Positions 47,241 through 55,310 of a DNA stretch of 64,000 bases are shown one piece after another; the first letter of the stretch is position 1, and the number at the start of each line of letters is the position of its first letter. The translations under genes and the position numbers were made by a program. The DNA comes from Candidatus Limnocylindrales bacterium (lineage in GTDB: Bacteria; Moduliflexota; Moduliflexia; Moduliflexales; JAUQPW01). The DNA lies in NCBI GenBank assembly GCA_035559535.1, contig DATMBG010000002.1:44451-108450 (forward strand), read 5' to 3'. Below the pieces are notes generated by a model. The model was not told where the DNA came from and ran no database searches. It was given only the letters and a program-made list of their open reading frames with translations.

Positions 47241-48365
47241 ATGAAATCGGTTATAAAGTCTAGAGAACAACGTATCGCATATTTTATCTCTCCCCACGGT
47301 TTTGGCCATGCAGCCAGGTCGGCTGCGGTCATGCAAGCCTTACAGGAGCAAAATCCAGGGATTCAATTTGAGATTTTTACCCGGGTACCGGCCTGGTTTT
47401 TCCGAGAATCCTGGATAGAAAATTTTAATTACCACCCTTTGTTAACAGATATTGGACTCGTACAGAAAACCCCCTTGATAGAAGATCTTGGGGAAACAGT
47501 CCGGCAATTAAATCACCTCCTGCCGTTTGATTTTTCTCAAATTCAGAACCTGGCAGAATGGATTAACAGGCTAAACTGCCAGCTTGTGGTCTGTGATATT
47601 GCCCCCATGGGGATTGCCGTAGCCAAAGAAGCCGGAATTCCTTCCGTATTGATCGAAAACTTTACCTGGGATTGGATCTATGAAGGATACCTGGCTCAGG
47701 AGCCCGGATTAAGTTCTCAGATAAACTACCTGCAGGGGTTATTTAACCAGGTAAATTACCGTATTCAAACGGAACCTGTCTGCGCCTATCGCTCAGCCGA
47801 TCTTATAACCCCACCGGTGAGTCGGAAAGTCAGAACCCCTCCCCTCCAAATTCGGGAGAAATTAGGGATATCTCCCCAGGACAGGATGGTTATGATCACC
47901 ATGGGGGGAATCCCCGATCAATACAGATTTCTAGAGGAATTGGAGCGCCAGCACGATGTTTATTTTGTGATTCCTGGAGCCGGGGAATCCTTGGAGATTC
48001 GAGGCACCCTCATCCTTTTACCCCACCATTCTAATTTTTACCACCCGGATCTGATCCATGCCTGCGATGCCGTTGTCGGTAAATTGGGATATAGCACCCT
48101 TGCAGAGGTTTATTATGCCGGGGTTCCTTTTGGTTATGTTATACGATCCAAATTTCGGGAGTCTCAGGTACTGGCCGCCTATGTACACCGCAAAATGAGG
48201 GGTTTAGCCTTTGCAGAAACGGAATTTCAAAACGGAAACTGGTTGTCAGGCTTATCAGAGCTGTTGGCTTTACCTCGAATTTATCCGGACCATCCCAACG
48301 GAGCCACCCAGATCGCGAATTTTATTCGCCCATTACTCGATCTTATCGGTTCCTCCACTTCCTAG
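47241..48365 (+). CDS. GT-B fold glycosyltransferase-like protein
   Basis: A 374-residue protein starting IAYFISPHGFGHAARS, the N-terminal glycine-rich loop of MurG/MGT-like GT-B enzymes, with a second domain containing MITMGGIPDQY, VIPGAG and the donor-site-like CDAVVGKLGYSTLAEVYYAGVPF. This matches nucleotide-sugar glycosyltransferases and the related N-terminal half of L-arabinokinase-type proteins. No transmembrane segment. Acceptor and donor are unknown. Its divergent neighbour is the 1656-residue protein; a shared pathway is possible only by context. Confidence 0.78.
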   Translation: MKSVIKSREQRIAYFISPHGFGHAARSAAVMQALQEQNPGIQFEIFTRVPAWFFRESWIENFNYHPLLTDIGLVQKTPLIEDLGETVRQLNHLLPFDFSQIQNLAEWINRLNCQLVVCDIAPMGIAVAKEAGIPSVLIENFTWDWIYEGYLAQEPGLSSQINYLQGLFNQVNYRIQTEPVCAYRSADLITPPVSRKVRTPPLQIREKLGISPQDRMVMITMGGIPDQYRFLEELERQHDVYFVIPGAGESLEIRGTLILLPHHSNFYHPDLIHACDAVVGKLGYSTLAEVYYAGVPFGYVIRSKFRESQVLAAYVHRKMRGLAFAETEFQNGNWLSGLSELLALPRIYPDHPNGATQIANFIRPLLDLIGSSTS

Positions 48366-48501
48366 ATAAGACCCTTTCACCCTTTTTCCCTTGAGGATTT
48401 TTTCTAAGGAAGCTTTTAAGGATATTTTTTGGGCCTACCTGCCGGTCCTCCCTTCCTTCCCAGGGAAGAGAGGATAGAGACCCAGGCCATCCCCCCGAGT
48501 T

Positions 48502-48526
48502 CCCCCTTCCTGCGTCGGGAAGGGGG
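48502..48526. repeat. REP-like hairpin
   Basis: CCCCCTTCC pairs with GGAAGGGGG around a 7-base loop, within a larger pyrimidine/purine-rich block (48435-48535) between convergent genes. Confidence 0.7.
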
Positions 48527-48631
48527 TTAGGGAGAAGTCACTTCTATATCTTACACTGGGTTTCAACGCGGAAATGGAATGGCAGTTGTAGCTTAAACGT
48601 TCTCGTTTGAAGTTAAGCATCAATACAAGTC

Positions 48632-49717
48632 TTACTTCAGACTGGTACTGAGTTTAACCTTGTGGAGGGATTTTCTAGATTCGATAGACTTCTTTTGATA
48701 GTAATTGAAAGCTGCATCTAGCAGGGCTCTGGTTGCATTAAATCGGGCTTTACTGGTGGGAGAACCCAGAGTGACCGCAATAAGGCGCAAATCATTCCGT
48801 TTAGCGGTTGCCGCAAGATTAAAGCCTGCCTTACGGTAGTAGCCCGTCTTAAGTCCGTCGAGTCCTCGAAAAGATTTGAGGAGTTTATTGGTACTGGTAA
48901 TTCGATAGCGTCCATTCCGAATTTTAACCGCCGGTTTAGAACTCCACTGGAGAACTTTAGGATATTTGATAAGTTCCCTGGCTAAAATAGCCATATCATA
49001 AGCACTGGAAACATTGTCATATCCGTTTTCAGAAGGAAGGCCATGAACATTTACAAAAAGGGTATCCTTCATGCCCAACTTTTGGGCATAAGCATTCATA
49101 AGTCTGACGAAATTTTCCTGATTTCCGGCGATATATTCGGCTACTGCTACCGCGGCATCATTGGCAGACCTGATTAAAACAGCCTCTAATAGCTCTTCTA
49201 AAGTTAACACCTCTCCGGGTCTTAAATTAATTCGGCTTCCCTCTACCCAACTGGCATCTTTAGATATGGAGACCTTATCCGTGAGATGGATCGTGCCCTG
49301 TCTTACTTTATCCATAGCCACCAGGGTCACCATCATTTTGGTCAAAGAGGCAGGAAGAAGCCTTTCACGAGGATTATCCTTGAACAGCACCTCGCCTGTG
49401 TTGGCATTCATGACAATAGCAGCTTTATAGGCTTTGCCTGAAGCTCTTTTAGAAGAGCGCTTCTGGGCATATAGTCTTTTCTTATAGGAAGTTCGTTTAT
49501 AATTTCTGGCGATCTTTTTAGAATAGGTTTTTTTATGAAGCGTTACATCCTTCTGTCTCTCCCGTGCGGATGAGGACAAAGGTTTGCTCTTACGGGAAGT
49601 TTTAGATAAGGTAGATCCCTCTACCGATCGGAATGCCGAAGCTGGGGAAGGATCAAAAAGTAGAAGAGAAAAAATGGCTATGAAAATTAAAGAAAACCTT
49701 AAACTCTGCTGTTTCAT
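48632..49717 (-). CDS. D-alanyl-D-alanine carboxypeptidase (PBP5/DacA-like)
   Basis: A 361-residue penicillin-binding protein with a signal peptide (cleavage near ASA at 28). Residues 40-95 are a Lys/Arg/Ser-rich linker. The transpeptidase-fold domain has all three motifs: Ser124-x-x-Lys127 (SLTK), Ser184-x-Asn186 (SAN) and Lys290-Thr-Gly (KTG). It trims the terminal D-Ala of peptidoglycan stem peptides in the periplasm. Unlike E. coli PBP5 it lacks the C-terminal beta domain and amphipathic anchor. GGAGG precedes the ATG. Confidence 0.9.
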   Translation of the reverse strand: MKQQSLRFSLIFIAIFSLLLFDPSPASAFRSVEGSTLSKTSRKSKPLSSSARERQKDVTLHKKTYSKKIARNYKRTSYKKRLYAQKRSSKRASGKAYKAAIVMNANTGEVLFKDNPRERLLPASLTKMMVTLVAMDKVRQGTIHLTDKVSISKDASWVEGSRINLRPGEVLTLEELLEAVLIRSANDAAVAVAEYIAGNQENFVRLMNAYAQKLGMKDTLFVNVHGLPSENGYDNVSSAYDMAILARELIKYPKVLQWSSKPAVKIRNGRYRITSTNKLLKSFRGLDGLKTGYYRKAGFNLAATAKRNDLRLIAVTLGSPTSKARFNATRALLDAAFNYYQKKSIESRKSLHKVKLSTSLK

Positions 49718-50007
49718 GCTTTACTACCTCCGCTTCTTTGCTTCTTTACAAAGTCTTTAACTGTTTCCATAGTCCCACTTCAATTCTGGCCGGCTACTAA
49801 AGCATTTCTTGTTTCAAAAGTCAAGAGGAATGTGTATTTTCTTAATAAACTATTTGACATTTATCCGGCTTCAAATTCTAATAGGGGGAAGTAGGAGGAT
49901 TTACCTTAAAGGCACAAAGGGTTTGAAGAAAAAGAGTATGGACCCAGGAAATTCTCCCACAGGCCCATACTTCCCTTGTGATGACCCCTTAGAAGGAGGA
50001 TTAAAAC

Positions 50008-50235
50008 ATGAAGGAACCAGGAAGGGATATAGACGTAAATCCAGAGAAGAAATTGCTTACCCCGGAGGCTTTCAGACAAATTCTGGGATTTGCCGGTCTT
50101 GAACTTAACGATCAGGATCTAGAAGCCTTGGCTCCAAGGGCAGCTCACCTACTTCAAACCATTGCTCCATTAGGGGATATGGATTTGGCAGATGTCGAGC
50201 CTGTTCTCTGGTTTGATATTCTTAAAGGAGGATAA
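50008..50235 (+). CDS. GatC/AtzG-like small amidase partner
   Basis: A 75-residue protein with the GatC pattern: LTPEAFRQILGFAGLELNDQDLE, a helical middle, and DMDLADVEPVLWFDI. GatC stabilises the amidase subunit of the tRNA amidotransferase; AtzG-type relatives do the same for free-standing amidases. It is five bases upstream of an amidase gene, with a strong AAGGAGG site. No gatB is near, so an AtzG/AtzE-style pair is as likely as GatCA. Confidence 0.8.
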   Translation: MKEPGRDIDVNPEKKLLTPEAFRQILGFAGLELNDQDLEALAPRAAHLLQTIAPLGDMDLADVEPVLWFDILKGG

Positions 50236-50240
50236 AACGG

Positions 50241-51656
50241 ATGAACCTACAAGAAATCTCTTCCTTCAATATTCGCCAGCTTTCCACTGCTTTTGCCAGG
50301 AAAGAACTTTCTCCGGTAGAAGTCGTCCAGGCCATTTTCTCTCACATCAGTGAAACGAATCCCCGGTTTCATGCTTTTATTACCATTTTGCAGGAATCAG
50401 CCCTCCAAGAAGCTAAAGAAGCAGAAGCCAGGTTCCGTTCTGGTAACATTTTCGGTCCCTTACAGGGGATCCCCATAGCCCATAAGGACATTATTTATAC
50501 CCGAGGTATTCCTACTACCGCAGCGTCCAAGGCTTATGCCGATTTTATTCCCTCGTACGATGCAACCGTGGTAACACGCTTAAAAGCTGCCGGAACGATT
50601 CTTATAGGTAAAACCAATTTACATGAGATTGCCTTTGGACCGACCAGCGCCGTATCCCATTACGGACCGGTGAGGAATCCCTGGAATTTAGAACACATTG
50701 CCGGGGGTTCCAGCGGGGGATCTGCCGTAGGAGTTCTCGTTAAATTATGCTGGGGGGCTACCGGAACCGATACCGGGGGATCTATTCGAGTCCCTGCTTC
50801 GGCGTGCGGAGTTGTGGGAATAAAACCGACTTACGGCAGAGTAAGTCGCCATGGAGTAATTCCTCTGGCCTGGACCCTGGATCATATAGGTCCGATAACG
50901 GGATGTGTGGAAGATGCCGCTTTGTTACTGGAAGCCATGGCCGGATATGACCCCAATGATTTAACCACCAGCCAGCAACCGGTTCCCAACTACATCCGGT
51001 CCCTTACCGGGGATATTCGAGGTCTCAGAATTGGGGTCCCCAAAGAGTATTTCTTTGAACGGGCCGAGGACGAAGTAATACAGGCAGTTCGCGAAGCCAT
51101 CCGGGTATTGGAAAATCTGGGGGCCTATCCTGAGGAAATTTCGCTCCCACATATGAAATATGCCCCTTTGGTCCGCGGGGCTATTATCTTTGCAGAGGCT
51201 AGTGCTTACCATGAAAAAGCCTTGCGAACAAGATGGAAAGACTTCTCTTCCGATATTCAGGGTAAACTCACCCTGGGAGCAACCATTCCAGCCAGGCGCT
51301 ATATTCAAGCCCAACAAGCAAGACGCCTGTTAGAAAGGGACTTTCTTAACGCTTTCCAACGTGTGGATGTGATCATCACCCCCACACTTCCGGTTGTTCC
51401 TCCCAAAATCGGTGAGGAGGTCGTTAAGATCAAAGGGACAGAAACCGATATAGCCGGAGCTCTTATCCCGTTCACTTTTCCCTATAATGCAACGGGTTTA
51501 CCTGCTATCTCCGTTCCTTGTGGATTTTCAGCTTCGGGATTACCTATCGGGTTGCAGATTGGAGGAAAACCCTTTGACGAGGAAACCGTCCTTCGAGTTG
51601 CCTACGCCTATGAGCAGCAAACACCCTGGCGGAATAAGAAAATACCCGGTCGGTGA
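50241..51656 (+). CDS. amidase signature enzyme (GatA/AtzE-like)
   Basis: A 471-residue amidase. The Ser-cisSer-Lys triad is present: Lys in PIAHKDI, the Ser-rich loop GGSSGGSA, and nucleophile Ser in GTDTGGSIRVP. Such enzymes hydrolyse amides or carbamates, or release ammonia from glutamine for tRNA amidation when with GatB. AAGGAGG precedes the ATG. It pairs with the GatC-like gene just upstream. Absence of gatB argues for a separate amidase. A second amidase lies at 53776-55182. Confidence 0.9.
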   Translation: MNLQEISSFNIRQLSTAFARKELSPVEVVQAIFSHISETNPRFHAFITILQESALQEAKEAEARFRSGNIFGPLQGIPIAHKDIIYTRGIPTTAASKAYADFIPSYDATVVTRLKAAGTILIGKTNLHEIAFGPTSAVSHYGPVRNPWNLEHIAGGSSGGSAVGVLVKLCWGATGTDTGGSIRVPASACGVVGIKPTYGRVSRHGVIPLAWTLDHIGPITGCVEDAALLLEAMAGYDPNDLTTSQQPVPNYIRSLTGDIRGLRIGVPKEYFFERAEDEVIQAVREAIRVLENLGAYPEEISLPHMKYAPLVRGAIIFAEASAYHEKALRTRWKDFSSDIQGKLTLGATIPARRYIQAQQARRLLERDFLNAFQRVDVIITPTLPVVPPKIGEEVVKIKGTETDIAGALIPFTFPYNATGLPAISVPCGFSASGLPIGLQIGGKPFDEETVLRVAYAYEQQTPWRNKKIPGR

Positions 51657-51753
51657 GGAAAGAATCCAGAGTATAGGGCAAGTAGAGGTTTGATGCGAGT
51701 GCTTTTCCCCCATTTATTCTGAACCCTCCCCTCGGTTCAGGATAAACTTATGG

Positions 51754-51787
51754 AAGGGCAATCCCTACCGGCACTGGGATCGCCCTT
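51754..51787. terminator. hairpin between convergent amidase and Nramp-related genes
   Basis: AAGGGC-A-ATCCC pairs with GGGAT-C-GCCCTT, 11 pairs with one mismatch, followed by CGATTTT. A weak intrinsic terminator or REP-like element. Confidence 0.5.
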
Positions 51788-51874
51788 CGATTTTGCTCAG
51801 ATGCTTGGGGTGCAGCAGCTTGTCCACCTTGCCAAAATGAACATAACAAAATAATCGGTACACCTAATATTAAC

Positions 51875-53344
51875 CTAACCTTGAAAAGTTAAATAAAGAT
51901 AGAGGATTCCCATACCGACATAGGCAAGAGTACATAAACCCATTAAAATCTGGGTGATGGGATGGGGTTTGATCCAGTTGGGAAAAACTTTAGGAAGCAG
52001 GACATAATTCAGATAGATAAGACCCGGACAGAAAAAACCCATAGCTAAAAATGAAACAACCCCACGAAGGACAATCAATTGACCGGGTTGGGCCATCGCC
52101 ATGGTAATAACGGTTAATACGGTAAATATCGCTACAAAGATATAATACCAAGTTCGGTAATGGAGTTTTTGAGCTCCCGGAATGTTGGAGTAAAAGAAAT
52201 CGGCCTGGACGCGGGAATAGCCGTCGGTAAGTTGTAACCAGGCATCACAGAGGAAAGCGGCAGCCACAATGAGAAACAGGGCTTTACCTATAGGACCCCA
52301 GGCCACTTCAAAGAAGGCAGATTGCACCACGGCGATTTCCCATCCCTTGGGGATTTTACCTTCCGGTAACAGAAGAGCAAAGGCGAGCCAGCACATAATC
52401 ATGGTGGTAAGGAAATTTAAAAAAACTCCGATAAAGTTCTCGAAACTAAAATAATGGACCCAGCCTTTATAATTTCGCTTATTTTCCTCGGTATCCGTGA
52501 AAAAAAAGCCCGTAGCAGGGATTGCTTCCGCTTCCCCTGTGATCGGTGAAGTAACCCGTCCGATAATTTTCCCCATTCCGATTCCTTTATCGCGCATCCA
52601 GTAACCGATGAATAACTGACCAAAACCCCCTGCTCCGGCAAATGCAATGCTGGTAACCAGGGTATTTAAATCCTTAGGATCCCAATTTTCTACCTGGCTC
52701 GGTAAGGTCAAACGAGGAATTAAAGCAGCAAAGAAATCCCCACTTACTGCAAGAACTTTTTCCTGGAATAAAGCAAAAATAATCCCGGTCATGGTAATAA
52801 ACACAACCACCATGGAAAATTTTTCAATAATATTGTAGACCACTCGACCGAAGATCAGGGCGATCAGATAGATCCCAATGGTCAGGTAACCCCAGAACAA
52901 AGACTGACCCCTCGGAGTCCAGCCTGATGGGAATCCCGTCAGGGCAGCCAGGGCAGTACCTCCGGCAGAAGCATAGGCACCAAACCAGGCATTCTCGATA
53001 AAGATTCCAATCCACATGATCCAGGCATATACCCGGCTGACTCTACTAAAGCCGGTCATAGGTGTCTCACCCGTTGCAACGGTATAGCGACAGATTTCTA
53101 GATTCACCCAATATTGAAGCATAGAGGCCGGAATTAATAAACCCAAGAACGCAGCGCCATACTTGGCCGTCAAATAGGGCCACCAGATAAGTTCTCCAGA
53201 ACCCTGAGCCAAGGCAGCCCACAAGATACCGGGTCCTATATAAGCAAAAATTCCCATAAAGGTTGGAAGTGTTGCTAATTTAAGAGGAGCTAAATTTCCC
53301 AAGAAAGCCTCCTCAGCAGTTCTAGAAGCTATATTTTTCGCCAT
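51875..53344 (-). CDS. Nramp-superfamily transporter with altered metal-site motifs
   Basis: A 489-residue polytopic membrane protein with about 11 hydrophobic segments. The first helix has YIGPGILWAALAQGSGE, the GPG start typical of Nramp, but the DPGN metal motif is replaced by GSGE. The sixth helix region reads AGAGGFGQLFIGYWMRDKG, without the MPH-type metal ligand. It thus belongs to an Nramp-related branch whose substrate may not be Mn or Fe. AAGGAGG precedes the ATG. It converges on the amidase at 50241 and stands alone. Confidence 0.82.
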   Translation of the reverse strand: MAKNIASRTAEEAFLGNLAPLKLATLPTFMGIFAYIGPGILWAALAQGSGELIWWPYLTAKYGAAFLGLLIPASMLQYWVNLEICRYTVATGETPMTGFSRVSRVYAWIMWIGIFIENAWFGAYASAGGTALAALTGFPSGWTPRGQSLFWGYLTIGIYLIALIFGRVVYNIIEKFSMVVVFITMTGIIFALFQEKVLAVSGDFFAALIPRLTLPSQVENWDPKDLNTLVTSIAFAGAGGFGQLFIGYWMRDKGIGMGKIIGRVTSPITGEAEAIPATGFFFTDTEENKRNYKGWVHYFSFENFIGVFLNFLTTMIMCWLAFALLLPEGKIPKGWEIAVVQSAFFEVAWGPIGKALFLIVAAAFLCDAWLQLTDGYSRVQADFFYSNIPGAQKLHYRTWYYIFVAIFTVLTVITMAMAQPGQLIVLRGVVSFLAMGFFCPGLIYLNYVLLPKVFPNWIKPHPITQILMGLCTLAYVGMGILYLYLTFQG

Positions 53345-53775
53345 TTTGTACCTCCTTGAAAAGAACTTTCTCCTGTGCTTATTGGAGAAAATCTTGGTTA
53401 TTTGGCCTAATCATCCCACCATCTTATCCTCACCCTCATCCTCACCATACCGGGAAGGATAAATCAAGCAAAAAATACGGAAATGGTATTAAAAAATAAA
53501 GGATTGACTTTTTTCCAAGGACCGACTATACCTGACCGAATATATCCTTGAGGTTAAAACTTCTTGGAAGGAGAGAAAATTCTTAAAAAAATCCATCCAG
53601 GAGCCAAGATATGAGGATAATCCCACAGGCTTTAGGCCTAATGGATCTTTTGGAGCAAGATATTCCATTTTGTATCCAAACATTTCGGGTTTAAAGTAAG
53701 ATAATAAAAAGTAAGATAATAATTGATTCCGTAAGGGCACGACGCGCCGTGCCCTTACTAAAGGAGGAAGATTTT
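53345..53775. other. intergenic region with a REP-like palindrome
   Basis: No gene that I can support. It holds a run of CTCACC/CTCATCC pyrimidine repeats near 53425-53450 and the palindrome at 53731-53758. Confidence 0.5.
53731..53758. repeat. REP-like palindrome overlapping the amidase leader
   Basis: GTAAGGGCACG and CGTGCCCTTAC are perfect 11-bp arms around ACGCGC. It ends just before the AAAGGAGG ribosome-binding site of the next gene. Confidence 0.8.
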
Positions 53776-55182
53776 ATGAACCAAGAAGACCTCTGTTTTA
53801 TGCCGGCAACCGACCTGGTAGCAGCTTTTCTGGCGAAGAAATTATCTCCTGTAGAGGTTATGGATGCCGTTATTGCACGGATTGAACGAATCAATCCCAT
53901 AGTAAATGCTTTCTGTACCTTAACCCTGGAAGAGGCCCGTCAAAAAGCAAAGGAGGCTGAGGTAGCCATCATGCGAGGAGATCGCTTAGGGCCTCTGCAT
54001 GGAGTTCCTGTCTCCATTAAAGACTTAGTTATTACCAAAGGGGTAAGGACCATGCGGGGATCTAAAATTTATGAGAATTATATACCCGATGAAGATGCCC
54101 CGGTGGTAGAGCGCTTGCGGGATGCCGGAGCCATTATGCTGGGTAAGACGACCACCCCAGAGTTTGGATGGAAGGGCGTGACCGATAGTCCGGTTACCGG
54201 CATCACACGTAACCCCTGGAATCTGGAACGGACCTGTGGAGGATCCAGTGGGGGAGCTGGGGTTGCCGTTGCGGCAGGTCTGGGGCCGATTGCCCAGGGT
54301 TCTGATGGTGGAGGATCGATTCGTATCCCCAGCAGTTTTTGTGGCATTTATGGTCTAAAACCTACGTATGGCCGGATAGCCGCTTATCCCCCCAGCGCTA
54401 TGGAGACCTTTTCCCATCTGGGTCCGATGACCCGAACGGTCAAAGACGCAGCTCTTATGATGCAAGTCATGGCTGGTCCTGACGAGCGGGATCGCCTCTC
54501 TCTCCCCGCCCAAAATATAGATTATCTGGCCGCCACCGAGGGAGATATTCGCGGGCTCCGCGTGGCCTGGAGTGTCGATTTGGGTTATGCCGCTGTCGAT
54601 CCGGAAGTGGCACGAATCACCGAAGCGGCTGCGAAGGTATTCATCGATTTAGGATGTCAGGTAGAAGCGGTCGATCCGGGATTTGGGAATCCAGAGCCCT
54701 TTTTTGCAATCTTTTGGATCGGAGGAATCGGTACCTTTATCAGTGATTACCTTCCCAAATGGGAATCCCAAATGGACCCGGGACTGCTTACGTTTGCCGA
54801 GCAACTCAAGAGTCTGACTGCAAAGGACTATGTCCAGGCTACTTTTAAACGGGTAGAATTCTGGCAAAAGGTCCGAAAATTCTTTGAGAAATACGATTTG
54901 CTTCTGACCCCTTCCGTTGCAGTACCTCCCTTCCAGATCGGGATCAACTCACCTCCGGAAATCGCAGGTGAAAAAATTTCCTGGATCAACTGGACGCCTT
55001 TTACCTATCCTTTTAATCTCACCGGACAGCCTGCTGCTACGGTCCCTTGTGGTTGGACCCAGGATGGGTTACCGGTTGGTCTACAAATTGTAGGTCGACG
55101 CTACGATGAAGCCACCGTACTCAGAGCCTCGGCGGCCTTTGAGAGGGCAAAACCCTGGGCAAATAAACGACCGAAGCTATAA
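53776..55182 (+). CDS. amidase signature enzyme
   Basis: A 468-residue amidase with the Ser-cisSer-Lys triad: Lys in VSIKDLV, GGSSGGAG, and nucleophile Ser in GSDGGGSIRIPS. The sequence differs from the GatA-like gene at 50241 and resembles general aliphatic or cyclic-amide hydrolases. The ATG chosen follows AAAGGAGG; a reading beginning at 53749 would start inside the REP-like palindrome. It is followed by a hairpin (55190-55235) and a palindrome (55246-55275). Substrate unknown. Confidence 0.88.
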   Translation: MNQEDLCFMPATDLVAAFLAKKLSPVEVMDAVIARIERINPIVNAFCTLTLEEARQKAKEAEVAIMRGDRLGPLHGVPVSIKDLVITKGVRTMRGSKIYENYIPDEDAPVVERLRDAGAIMLGKTTTPEFGWKGVTDSPVTGITRNPWNLERTCGGSSGGAGVAVAAGLGPIAQGSDGGGSIRIPSSFCGIYGLKPTYGRIAAYPPSAMETFSHLGPMTRTVKDAALMMQVMAGPDERDRLSLPAQNIDYLAATEGDIRGLRVAWSVDLGYAAVDPEVARITEAAAKVFIDLGCQVEAVDPGFGNPEPFFAIFWIGGIGTFISDYLPKWESQMDPGLLTFAEQLKSLTAKDYVQATFKRVEFWQKVRKFFEKYDLLLTPSVAVPPFQIGINSPPEIAGEKISWINWTPFTYPFNLTGQPAATVPCGWTQDGLPVGLQIVGRRYDEATVLRASAAFERAKPWANKRPKL

Positions 55183-55189
55183 ATAGAAA

Positions 55190-55235
55190 AAGAGGATGGG
55201 GAAAGGAAAAAATCAGGGCTTTCTCCCATCCTCTT
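55190..55235 (+). terminator. long-loop hairpin after the amidase
   Basis: AAGAGGATGGG (55190-55200) pairs exactly with CCCATCCTCTT (55225-55235) around a 24-base loop. There is no U-tract, so it may stabilise the 3' end rather than terminate. Confidence 0.5.
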
Positions 55236-55245
55236 GACAATAAGT

Positions 55246-55275
55246 AGTAGGGGCGTAAGGCCTTACGCCCCTACT
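55246..55275. repeat. 30-bp perfect palindrome, REP-like
   Basis: Two exact 15-base halves with no spacer, centred on GGCC, flanked by TAGTAG-style sequence. It lies between convergent genes and may help terminate both. Confidence 0.85.
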
Positions 55276-55310
55276 TTGGTCAATAGTTGATAAGCCAGGG
55301 TAGAGGGTAT

